Source: Adineta vaga
Taxonomy: Eukaryota > Rotifera
Length of the DNA stretch: 64,000 nucleotides
NCBI GenBank assembly: GCA_021613535.1
Contig: CP075494.1
Coordinates: forward strand, 7,812,001-7,876,000
Reading direction: 5' to 3'
The notes beneath the pieces were generated by a model. It ran no database searches and had not been told where the DNA came from. It worked only from the letters and a program-made list of their open reading frames with translations. The translations under genes and the position numbers were made by a program. This document shows, piece after piece, positions 49,018-59,333 of the stretch; the first letter of the stretch is position 1; every line of letters begins with the position of its first letter.

Positions 49018-50862
49018 ATGGGTAATCTGCAAGGTAAAGATCGATCATTGAAATATCTACATAGTACTAATTCATCGACAAAAAATGATCATATCGATCA
49101 ATTAGCTGATCGTCCATTCGTTGTTGTTTGGTGTGATGCATCAATTGGTTCGGATGCGAATGCAAATGATGATGTCAATACATTAATTCAATTGACAAGT
49201 ATTGTAAATAGAAAACGACAACTTATTCATACATTCAGTGAAATAGATGCATGTCAAGAATTTATCCTTCATGCGAATAATATCTGCCTAATTGTATCTG
49301 GTCAAATGGGAACACAACTCGTTCCATCAATTCATGATCTTCGTCAAGTTCATTCGATCTATATTTTTTGTCTCAACAAATCCAAATATGATCAATGGGC
49401 AAAAAAATATGATAAAGTTCGTGGAGTTTATACAGAAATTGATGAAATTTGTGATTATTTAAAGAAATATTTCATGGTACAATCAGTAGCATCTGATTAT
49501 GAACAATTACAAGTAAATGCTTTGAAGAAAAATATCGAATTACCATCAATTGACAAACAAGAAACGGCATTTCTTCATGCTATTCTAACTAAATCCATTT
49601 TATCTAATATAAATTTAATCAAAATCGAAGATATGATTAATTATTGTCGAGTTGAGTATCCAGGTGAATATCAACAACAAACAATTACTGATTTAGAAAA
49701 AGATTATTCTCAACATGATCCAATTTGGTGGTTTACACGAGATAATTTTCTTCAAAAAATTGTCAATCGTGCTTTACAAATCAATGATTTATTTACCTTA
49801 TGTACGATGAGTCCATTTATTCAACAACTTATTCAACAATTAACACAATTACATGGAGAACAAATATCTTCATTATCGAAAGGATTGGAACTTTATTCAT
49901 GTCAATCAATGTCATATGAAGATTTCGAAAAAGTTAAATTAAATCAAGGAGGACTTATGTGCATTAATCAATTTCTCTTTGCTAATAGTGAACAAGCTGT
50001 ACCAATGAATTTTATTCAACATCAAGTTAAACCAACAGGAAATACAGGAAATATCAATGTACTTTTGAATATTTCAATAGTACGGGTAAATGAGCCGAAT
50101 GTTTCTTTTGCAAATATTGGTACAAAAAGTCAATTTGTTCATGAAAATGAATATCTAATATCCATGTCAAGTATCTATCGAATTGATAAAATTGAACAAC
50201 TTCCACAAATTTCTTCAGCTTGGCTTATTTATTTAACCTTAATTGATAAAAAAGATACACAATTCACTCAGTTAACGGATTATTTAAAATCAAATAATTC
50301 GATGGACGAATCTAATCTACCTGAATTGGCAACATCAACTACACATAAATTATATCAATTTAAATCAACACGGAAATTATTTGAACAATCTTTACAGACG
50401 AAAACCAAACAAACTCAATCGATTCTATTACATTATAATATGGGTGTTATTTATGATTGCATGAGTCAATATCAAAACGCTGTTAGTGACTATAAATCTG
50501 CAATAGATTTAGTTCGACAGACGATACCAAATGGTTATCATAGAGATGATTTATGTCTTATACCATTATATTCTAATATGGGATTGAGTTATGAACGATT
50601 GAATATATTTCCTCATGCATTTGATCATGCATATCGTGCATTGAGTATTCTTTCGAGAACTGACGATTCAGTTATGTTTAAAAAAGAACTTTCAGCTTCA
50701 ACTTATTTCAATCTTGGTTTAATTCATGAATTAGATATGAAATTTGCTGAAGCAAAAATGTTTTATGAACAAGCGTTAAAAAATCGACTTCAATTTCTAT
50801 CCAATGAACATCCAGATGTAATCAGTTTACGAAATACTTTGAAATTATTAGCTCCCGAATAA
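49018..50862 (+). CDS. Long ART-TPR protein with N-terminal Rossmann-like domain, degenerate ART
   Basis: One intronless frame of 614 residues. Residues ~33-150 (FVVVWCDASIG, then ICLIVSGQMGTQLVP and IYIFCLNKSKYDQWAKKY) form an alpha/beta domain that, from recall of the family, recurs at the N-terminus of bdelloid ART-TPR proteins. Residues ~235-400 correspond to the ART fold: DPIWWFTRDNFLQKIVNRAL, LYSCQSMS where the catalytic Arg would be (Ser294 instead), NQFLFANS in place of SFLSTS, and FVHENEYLISMSSIYRID with an intact E376-N-E378. Residues ~440-600 are three or more TPRs (YNMGVIYDCMSQYQNAVSDY, YFNLGLIHELDMKFAEAKMF). Loss of Arg and the S-motif suggests no NAD binding in the usual way. 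The lack of introns among intron-rich neighbours could mean retroposition or family habit. AATAAA at about 50891. Confidence 0.85.
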   Translation: MGNLQGKDRSLKYLHSTNSSTKNDHIDQLADRPFVVVWCDASIGSDANANDDVNTLIQLTSIVNRKRQLIHTFSEIDACQEFILHANNICLIVSGQMGTQLVPSIHDLRQVHSIYIFCLNKSKYDQWAKKYDKVRGVYTEIDEICDYLKKYFMVQSVASDYEQLQVNALKKNIELPSIDKQETAFLHAILTKSILSNINLIKIEDMINYCRVEYPGEYQQQTITDLEKDYSQHDPIWWFTRDNFLQKIVNRALQINDLFTLCTMSPFIQQLIQQLTQLHGEQISSLSKGLELYSCQSMSYEDFEKVKLNQGGLMCINQFLFANSEQAVPMNFIQHQVKPTGNTGNINVLLNISIVRVNEPNVSFANIGTKSQFVHENEYLISMSSIYRIDKIEQLPQISSAWLIYLTLIDKKDTQFTQLTDYLKSNNSMDESNLPELATSTTHKLYQFKSTRKLFEQSLQTKTKQTQSILLHYNMGVIYDCMSQYQNAVSDYKSAIDLVRQTIPNGYHRDDLCLIPLYSNMGLSYERLNIFPHAFDHAYRALSILSRTDDSVMFKKELSASTYFNLGLIHELDMKFAEAKMFYEQALKNRLQFLSNEHPDVISLRNTLKLLAPE

Positions 50863-51099
50863 AATCAAATTGTCGAAATTTTCTCTACGAAATAAAAGTT
50901 AAAAAAAATCTTCAATGAAAGAATTTTAAAGGATAATATTTCGTATTCAATGCAGAACGATTAAATCGTAAAATATGATCTGAATACTTCTTTTGAAAGA
51001 TACAATTTGTTGATGAGTAAATAAAACGAATATTTTGTTTTTGGATTCATTTTTTTTATTTTTTATCAAAGTGTTCATATGATTGCAGTTCTTAAATTT
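50863..51099. other. convergent 3' ends of ART-TPR and FLRFamide genes
   Basis: A 237-nt spacer between convergent genes, AT-rich with poly-T near 51048-51062. No gene. Confidence 0.4.
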
Positions 51100-51699
51100 T
51101 TAACCAAATCTCAAAAATTCGCCTTTTCTACCAAACCGAAGAAAATTGCTTGAAGCTGTTGGTTGAGCTTCTCGTCCAAAACGAAGGAAATTATTCGAAG
51201 CTGCTTCTTGAAATTGACGACCAAATCGAAGGAAATTGCTCGAAGCTGGATGTTGAGCTTGACGACCAAAACGAAGAAAGGCCGGTTGTGAACGACCAAA
51301 ACGAAGAAAAGCCGGTTGTGAACGACCAAAGCGAAGAAAAGCAGCGCTATTAGGATCAGGACGACCAAATCGAAGAAATGATGAGGACGTTGATGGAAGT
51401 TGACGACCAAATCTTAAAAATTCTGCTGCTCGTGGTAAAATGAAATATTCTTCATCGTCTTCCTTATCATCGTTTATTATCTCTTCATTATCTAATATAC
51501 GCGAAGGTTGAATTAAAGTATTCGGTTGAGAATTTAGACTTGCATCATTTGTATCTTTATTTAGAAAAAAGCAAAACAAAGAAAAATGATAAATCAAATT
51601 TATAAAAGAGAAATCAAATCAAATACAATGCATACCACAAGTAACAATTGAAATTAATTGAAGACAAATAAGGGACGATAAAATGGTGAAGAGATACAT
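51100..51699 (-). CDS. FLRFamide neuropeptide precursor (nine peptide copies)
   Basis: Two exons (51699-51636 and 51554-51100), about 172 residues. Exon 1 is almost exactly the signal peptide [20 protein letters not shown]. An acidic spacer ([15 protein letters not shown]) follows. Then nine tandem units end in [38 protein letters not shown], two identical [51 protein letters not shown] and a last GEFLRFG at the stop. The Gly supplies the C-terminal amide, giving xFLRFamide peptides. Most sites are single Arg; only the last junction is Arg-Lys. FMRFamide-related peptides are released from neurons and act on GPCRs or peptide-gated channels. Near-identical repeats point to internal duplication. 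Stop at 51100-51102. Confidence 0.96.
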
Positions 51700-53526
51700 A
51701 TTGATGAATAGCGTATCTTAATATAATATTTCAAAAGATTCAAATGTAAATGAAATTTTTAATGTTTTATTTCTCTATTTATAATACTCAAAGGAAGATG
51801 ACAATTTCTCTTTATCGAAAGTCTTGCATGTCATGTGAACAAATATTAGATGATTGTAGAACTATCATGTGTATAACCTAAATAACAGACCTTTGTGAAG
51901 GCGGAAAACAATAAAAGAAAGAAAGAAAAGCAATAATTATCATCATTAGCGATGGATTGTTCTATTGCCTGGCGAGATTTCTATCGTGACGAAATATTGT
52001 TAAGAAGATAATTAAACTAATGTTCCTTTTTTCAGACTGAAAAGATGATTTTCAAGTTTGAACGTGGTGAATGAATTATATGTTTTGGCCTACACATATA
52101 TTTGTAAAATGAAATATTTATTTATGATTATATGGTCGACTGAAAAGCTTTTTAGATCGGAAAATGTCTTTTTAATTTTCTATAAATAATGACCTTCTAC
52201 ATATTAAGAGTTATTCTTGTTTCAATAAATTATACATACCGATTGACTGTGAGTGCATATGAGATATACATGAAAATAGAACACAATCGTAATCAACAAA
52301 AAATAACATTCAATATGATTGTATTCGACTGTTTATACAAATTTTTCTAACAATCTCAGAATTCGTATGCCCTCAGCAAGACAAGACAAAACAATAAGTT
52401 TTTATTCTTATAAATTACAGTTGAATTACGGGTGAAATCAGCGGAAATATGAATATCTGTTTCAGTTGTCTTCTATACATGTAAAGATGAAATCTTACTT
52501 TCTTTAGTAATTATCATCATACCAACGCAGAGAATACTAAGACCTATATATATAAATTAACATCCAATAAACATTCGTTGCACTCTTGCCTTCTTTCACA
52601 TTTCTTTAACTATCTTTATCGTGATCAAAAACTACAATCTGTGATAAATATCCTACCCATACCCTTTTCAATATCTTATCTATTTTAATTTATTTCAAGA
52701 TGAACAATCGCAACCTACTTGTTATTTTTTTGATATCGTTACCAATCGTCATGCCATGATCAATGGACTTTTATGCAGATATAAGCGAGTTTTTTAACTA
52801 ATTTCTCAGCTCGACCATCATATGGTTATATTCGTAATTCAAGATTCAAACAATGTGGTAATGCCTTCAAAAGAATATTTCGTTTGTTGTCATAGGACAT
52901 GATCAAGAAAAGGGTTTAATCGAACTATCATTCAAATTAAATTGCAGTATTTTCTACAATGAAGAAAGTCCTTTCCGTTAAACTATTTGAAATGTAAAGA
53001 ACATTTTTGAAAACATTGCTCGTCAGCCATAACATTTGAGGATTTAAAATATAATGCTTCACTAGTTTCACCTTTGCTGTTATCACACAAGACAGATTAG
53101 ACAAAAATTAAGATGAAATAAATCTTTATTCTACATAAATATGATCAATTAGAAATGTTTTATTTTTCATTGTATACGATGTAGAAGAACAAGAAAAGAG
53201 AATTAGCAATCAAAGAATACAATATTCAGTTGAATCAATAGATACAACAGAATCCATTCGGTTTTTATTGATACTCTGATAGATGACTAACTCGTGATCT
53301 AATGTAAACGAACAAATAAGAATGAAATATTGGAATGACGTGACGTATTATTCTTTTCTCACTTTGTTCCTAGAAAATCATTTATGCGAGATAAATCTCA
53401 TCGACAACATACAACACACACGTAACAAGTAGAAGAAAGAGTAAATTCAGCTAACGAACAGAATAATCATAGAAAACAGTTGAGAAAGATAGAAGAAAGA
53501 AAATACGATAACCACCATCTAACCAG
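51700..53526. other. intergenic, about 1.8 kb
   Basis: AT-rich DNA upstream of the FLRFamide gene. It contains a short signal-peptide-like frame at 52700-52759 (19 residues) discussed as a finding. No complete gene was recognised. Confidence 0.35.
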
Positions 53527-54320
53527 TTACTCTGATCGAATTTTATTTTCTTCATTCGTATCAGATAATTTTCGTTTAAGTGATTGACCGATTGTTTCAC
53601 ATACTGTAGTGATGCGCATGTTCATACTATTGTAAAAATGTGCACGACCAAACAAATTTAATTCATCAAGAGGCATATAAGCAACATTTGTTACGGTTTC
53701 ATATTCAATATTTGGTAGTGTGATTGCATAGAAAGTGGCTGTGAATCCTAAGAAAAAAAAAAGGAATAATCAAATGAAGTTTTCTTTAACTTTCCAAGAG
53801 CTAAAGCATCAGAATTAGTGAATTGGCCTTCGATGAGATCAGGAATTGGGAGTTTGTCAGTTTCATATGGCAAACTAGAATTCGAACCACTTCCGATAGT
53901 GTATGTTAAAGATTAATGAACGATTTCTATGAAAAGAAAAAATATCGATATTAATTCTTTGAATACAAACTTCAATAATAAAAGTGTCCTTCGAACTGCT
54001 CTTTTTGTTGCTTTTAGTATCAAATCAATGGTTTTTCAATCGTCCTATAATGAAAAATGGATATCACATTGACCAGAATGAACTAATGAGGAATCACTTA
54101 TTGGGTATTTCTTATAATGTCGAAATTGATTCATGAGTTTTATCACAGTAGAATCGACAGCATGCGCATACTAACGCGCAATCATTTTGTATGTTGATTC
54201 TTTCGCTATATTCAGTTGATCACCGATCTCAATACGTTCGTTAAGAGTCTTGTTCAATTCGTTATTTGTTGCGAGTATGGTTTCATGTAAAGATTCAATT
54301 TTAAAACTTGATTTCCTATA
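53527..54320 (-). pseudogene. Decayed coiled-coil protein gene
   Basis: Three exon-like segments on the minus strand. One starts at 54320 after a CTTTCAG acceptor and encodes a coiled coil (KIESLHETILATNNELNKTL, NERIEIGDQLNIAKESTYKM). It meets an in-frame TAG at 54171-54173, yet stays open beyond it with similar residues (YAHAVDSTVIKLMNQFRHYK). The second ends at 53791 with PYETDKLPIPDLIEGQFTNS, and its frame shifts near 53877. The third, 53747-53527, reads GFTATFYAITLPNIEYETVT and ends NEENKIRSE before TAA. A 43-nt intron-like gap separates the last two, but the phases do not match. The protein family is not recognised. Stop, shift and phase break together indicate a pseudogene, unless the sequence contains assembly errors. 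Confidence 0.6.
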
Positions 54321-55937
54321 CTGAAAGGATAGAGTTTAGAAACGAAATTCAGTTTAATTTTGTCGGCAATACAGTAGAAAGCGATCATTTTAAAGGTGTA
54401 AAGTGATTATCTTTCCGATCAAACTCACATATTGTTTTAAAAGAAAACGAATGCGAGCAAGTTTTAAGTCGAGGTTCTATTCTTTGCCCCAATCGTTACA
54501 AACAAGGTTTGACTATTGATGGGTCGACCATTCCTGACGTACAATCGTCGCAAATTAACTATATGAGTTTCACATTTTAGTACCAAAAGGGCTGTGCTGA
54601 AAAGCTTCTTTTACTAAAAAAGAAACGAAATGTTTCCCTATGAAACTTAGTATAATTCGTATTTTATTTTTTAAACAGTATGTATTAGCTGTCATTGAGA
54701 TCTGAATGCGACTATAATTGCATATAAATTGTGACAGTCTAGAGTGAGGGAATCGACTTCCGATGAACCTTACTTGTGAATCCAAAGATGACAAAACATT
54801 GAATACTTGATTCTCCAACTGTGTCAGCATAGAAATTGTATCCGTTGATGATGGTGATGGGTTTGAAAGAACCCATGTCGAAACAATCCGGTGCGGAAAC
54901 GACCGAATCCAGCACCTTCAGCTGATTTCATGGAAGCAGTATTCCCGATCGGAATTCATCAGACGAAATCCGTTCGTTTTCCATCATATCCTCATAAAAA
55001 ACAGTGGAACAATGCGGAAAAAACCTACATAAGGAATTTCTCGATACTTTTTCGAATATCTGCGTAGGCTTCCATATTCTTTTACGTCGAAATGATCTAT
55101 AGTAATAAGAATAAGATATAACCGATAAACGTTCGAATGATAACGACAAAATCGACCTAAACAGAACTTTTCCTATATTTCTAATAATAGAAGAATTAAT
55201 CACTTGATATTACTTTCATAAAATAACGGAACTAACAATTGACTGAACCGACACCGAACCGAAAGCTTAGAATCTTGGTCTGCTTTTCAGATAAATAAAT
55301 CACATTCGCATTTATATTACATTGGCCGTCGCTGATGCTTTACCGTGAAGCAACCATTGCTGGAAAGATACGAGAGATGCCGCGGTCAACTAGTACCCAG
55401 GTAGATCGATCCGATCGGATCCAATATCGGATTTGTCAACCTGGGTACACCATTTCTTTTATCATTCAATTATCGAATGATAACTAATGGAAGTATTTAA
55501 TATCTACAATGATATACTGTGCGCACTTGAAATAGTTCGTTTTCACGTATATACATTTCTCGCTGGATATTGTTTGACATGTTCTTCCGAATTATATGAA
55601 TAAAGAAAGTTACTTTTCCGAGTAAGCATTCGCAATATTCTGGTATATAGTGAGAGACCACAGTTAAGATTACTTTCTTTTACTTGTGGCATACGTTCGA
55701 TGGACGACGTATTTATATATTTCAGGATATCTGTGTTAGTATAGTAGTTTATTTGTTTAGATCTTTCGACGATGAAACGTTCTTTAAAAAATAAAACGAA
55801 AAAGAAAGAAAAAGAGCACAAAAAGATAAGTTTTTATTGTTCAGTAATTATATGGGTTCATCATTTTGTTCCTTGTCTTTGAATAATAAACGATATGCAA
55901 AACACCGGTAAGAAGACGCAATGATAAAATATTCATC
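54321..55937. other. intergenic with inverted repeats and possible decayed coding sequence
   Basis: About 1.6 kb. Parts (54430-54560, 54840-55080, 55230-55450) look less AT-rich than the surroundings. Open frames on both strands at 54430-54560 could be remnants but cannot be assigned. A cluster of inverted repeats lies at 55393-55483. Confidence 0.4.
55393..55448. repeat. Inverted repeat with internal palindrome
   Basis: GTACCCAGGT (55393-55402) is matched by its exact reverse complement ACCTGGGTAC (55439-55448). Between them lies the perfect 14-nt palindrome GATCCGATCGGATC (55408-55421). A second hairpin, TTATCATTC/GAATGATAA with a 7-nt loop, follows at 55459-55483. It may be a terminal remnant of a small transposon or a structured RNA; neither can be shown. 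Confidence 0.6.
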
Positions 55938-58049
55938 TTATATTGAAAACAATGTTAGAATTAGTATACTGATGAATGATACCGATAGATTTATTGATGA
56001 TGACGAACTCAACGCCAGACTAAGTGTATTTGATGGTGATGAAGATATTGAATTTGTGATTCGATAAGTTTTATCTTCTAATAAGTAGTATTCAAAAAAA
56101 ATGACTTGATATAAAAGCATTCAATGCAGAAAAATAAATACATACCAAAATCTTTGATAGATGATGGTACTTTTGTAATCCATTTTATTGAATATGGATC
56201 ACTATGACGTTCTGCTTTAACAATTTTCGAAAATAAATGATGATGTTCATTATATTCAATTGCTTTATCAGTGGATGATGATGATCCAACTCGAGGATTA
56301 GATTTGTGAGAAATTATCGGAGAATGTCGTTCTTTTTCATTGAGAGATGGTACTGTACTTGAAGATGCTAATGTTCGTTCTAGAAAAAGATCGAATAATA
56401 TGAAAACATCATTCAGCTCTATCAGAGATGGAAAAAATTTATTATTCAATTTTGTAACTATTATGTTGATTTTGATAAATATCTTCTTCAAGCAATGTCT
56501 TATTTCTCTACATCGAACTAAAGTTCAATATGATAGTTCTCATATTCATACAGCAAAAAATTTCAATTAGATTACACAATCATATGATTTTATTATGCAA
56601 TGAAGCGTAATATCGACATTATACATATCATTGTCTAGTCAAAAATGAACATTTTACTTACGATAATCATGTACATTGATTTTTAATTTGTAACATTGTT
56701 GATGAGATGATGATAATGTTGATGTTGAAAGCAAATAATAAGTTTGATTTGAATGAAATTCCAATCCATTTGGTATTGGTAAATACGAACGAAAATTGAG
56801 TGTATATTTCATCACTTCATAAGGACTATTACATGTGATTATAATACGAGTTGTTGGATCTAGATTAAATTGATCTATACTACATAGATCATATTCGTTT
56901 TTAGTTACCTAAAGAAAATAAACAATGACTATTCAAATGAAAAGAAGAAATAGTCATACATACACGATAGATATCATATTGTTCAAAATCATTTAACATA
57001 TATGATTCTTGTTCATCATAAAATGGACATATAAGATCCATTACATCTCCCAAACGTACTTCAAAGATCAATGAATCGTCTTGGTATGGCCTACAGATAT
57101 AAAGTTAAATTATAATTTGTTTGATTTCTATTTCCGCTTTTTATTCTCAAGTGTTCTCTTTTCAATACTTGAAAAACAACCGTCGAAGAAATCTAATTAA
57201 AATGAATACTGTACAGTGAAGGTCATTCGTTTTTCTTTCCTATAACGGATTTAAAATCATAAACGTCTCTACTTTCAAGGTATGAACACATCAAAAGAAA
57301 AACTATATAACCGCTCTGATGCCTTAAAGATGTCAATACTACAAAAATTTATCGTTGAGACGAATAGTCTTTAGTTGAGTACATGTTCTATGTCTAATTT
57401 ACTATATATCAAAGGATGTCCTGTGTTCTTTCAATGATCTAATCAATTTCCTCTGTAGTCCGAATGACATTTCTACGACTAACAATAATCTTTATTTAAA
57501 TAAATGTAGATCTATTGAAAATTTCTGTGTAAAACATCGAGAAAAAAGTCATTATTTTCCATACAAGTGTCTTCTTCAAAGAATTAGATCTAGAATCTTG
57601 TGGACAAAACAAGAAACATAAATGTTCTATTATCTGCTCAACCTTGAGAAAGAAATTATTCTTTATTGTCCTTCGAGAAACATTTTTTTTACATGTTCAT
57701 TACTTATATAACACGTCTATTTCTCAAGCATTGTCAAACAAATAGACAGGCGTATAAGAAATAATGTGATTGACTTAACAACGACTTATATGAACAATTA
57801 TTTCTAATTAAAAGAACGTTACGTATATTATATATATATATATACATATGTAGAAAATGTTTTTTCTTTGCCTAGATAGATCCGATTAATTTATTATTAC
57901 CGAACAAAAAAACGAGAAGGATCGTTTTTCAATTACCTGAATGTTGTATGATTCCAATACAATGATCGAAGAATTACTGAATGTATTGGTTGTTTAATTA
58001 GAAAGACGAATAGAAAAATTAATACTAGAACTAGTTCGTTGATGAACAT
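55938..58049 (-). CDS. Ephrin, GPI-anchored (A) type
   Basis: Five exons, about 286 residues with the proximal first exon (58049-57937: signal peptide LVLVLIFLFVFLIK, then LRSLYWNHTTF). The ephrin cupredoxin domain follows: YWN start, SLIFEVRLGDVMDLICPFYD, EYDLCSID, ITCNSPYEVMKYTLNFRSYL, LEFHSNQTYYLLS and QQCYKLKINV. The four conserved cysteines (ICP, LCS, TCN, QCY) are all present. A Ser/His-rich stalk follows, and the protein ends with the hydrophobic LSVSFISILILTLFSI straight at the stop (55938-55940). With no cytoplasmic tail this fits a GPI attachment signal, so ephrin-A type rather than ephrin-B. Ephrins bind Eph receptors in contact-dependent guidance and boundary formation. A second first exon lies at 59218-59333. 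Confidence 0.93.
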
Positions 58050-59217
58050 AGTCTATTTGTCGATGCATCGACTGAATATACACACTGTATGTTATTCAAC
58101 TGACCGTTCTTTTTCACTCTATCGTTCTCTGTCTCTCTCTCGCTCCTCTAAGATGAAGGAAAGAAATGGTCCAATTATCCTTTCTTTCGTCTTCTTTGAT
58201 CTTGACGAGCGAGAACAAGAAGAAGAAGAAGAAGAGTAAGAGAGAGAAAATGCGACTAGTTTGATAGTAAAAAGAAAGAACTCTTTATACACTTGTTCTA
58301 TCGAGACATAATATCGCTAGTTAATTATAGAGTAATATATAAAAGTTATATCTTTGCTCAAACGAAAAACTATCTCGTTTATATTATAGCAATCGGTAAT
58401 TCTATTCTTTTCTTCTGATCATCAATGAAATACCTGACGATATTCAATTCATTGATGCACGTAATTTTTTAGTGCATTCATAAGTGAGTCGGTGAGCATA
58501 CTAATCATCCAAAGTCTATGAATGATCAAAGTATATCATTGTATGTATCACTTATGTGAACAATTGTGAACGTATGCATATATAAAATGCAGGTGAACAA
58601 GGGATTAATGAGTAGAGAAACAGAAAAAAAAGAAGTGGATTCTTACAACTTTATTCATTCTTTGAATACATATCATAATGATATCGAATAAACATGTAGA
58701 AAGAATATCTTCAAAACTTTTGAACAGTCAATATTGTAAATCAATGTAACCGATAATGATGATCTTAAATATCTAAGTGTATATGTGAGAGTTGATTTTC
58801 AAAGAATATAGAATGAATCTCAGTCATTTGTGATGTTATCATATGTGTTTATTCAAGATTCGATTATATCGATCTTTGTACAATCAAAAAAGCACATTCA
58901 CGGAACAAAATGTTGTATGTTTGTTAATGAGCAATCGGATGTATTCTACGTTAGTCTTTATGCAATCTGCAAAAACATATCTCTTCACTCATTCTATCAA
59001 TGAAAGGTCATTTTGATCACGACTGTATAATGTTTGAACGTGTCTGATGAGGTAATAAACTACGCGCCTGTATGATGATAGTTTGTTTGTTTGATTACGT
59101 CAATGATTAATAGATTTTACACCTGAAAATTAGCTCAGTGAAAAAAAAACAAGCTGGACAAACATCAAAAGTCTATACATGAACATGCATATTTGAGTTA
59201 TTCAATATTAGACTTAC
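58050..59217. other. region between the two ephrin first exons
   Basis: About 1.2 kb, intron or promoter of the ephrin gene depending on which start is used. It contains CT-rich and GAA-rich tracts (58120-58145, 58215-58235) that generate spurious open frames. Confidence 0.4.
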
Positions 59218-59333
59218 TTAAATGATGTACGATTCCAATAGACAAGAAACGTATGATGACCATTTGTATAAATTAACAGCAATGTTATTGTCCACAAGTA
59301 TAAAAATAATCTTTTGGAAATTATTTGCGCCAT
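59218..59333 (-). CDS. Distal alternative first exon of the ephrin gene
   Basis: ATG at 59333 opens 38 codons plus 2 nt: MAQIISKRLFLYLW, a hydrophobic signal segment ITLLLIYTNG, then HHTFLVYWNRTSF, ending at GTAAGT. It has the same plan and the same phase (2) as the proximal exon, whose end is SLYWNHTTF. Both therefore splice in frame to the exon at 57090 that begins PYQDDSLIFEV. The two first exons look like duplicates that diverged in the signal peptide but kept the YWN ephrin start. Confidence 0.8.

Noticed and set aside
54430-54560. Open frames on both strands that each look moderately coding-like
   Set aside because: They overlap, neither has a start or clean splice sites, and neither matches a known family, so the strand cannot be decided.
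54928-55203. 91-codon minus-strand frame, Arg/Ser/Tyr-rich
   Set aside because: No domain or splice context; probably chance reading in a less AT-rich patch.
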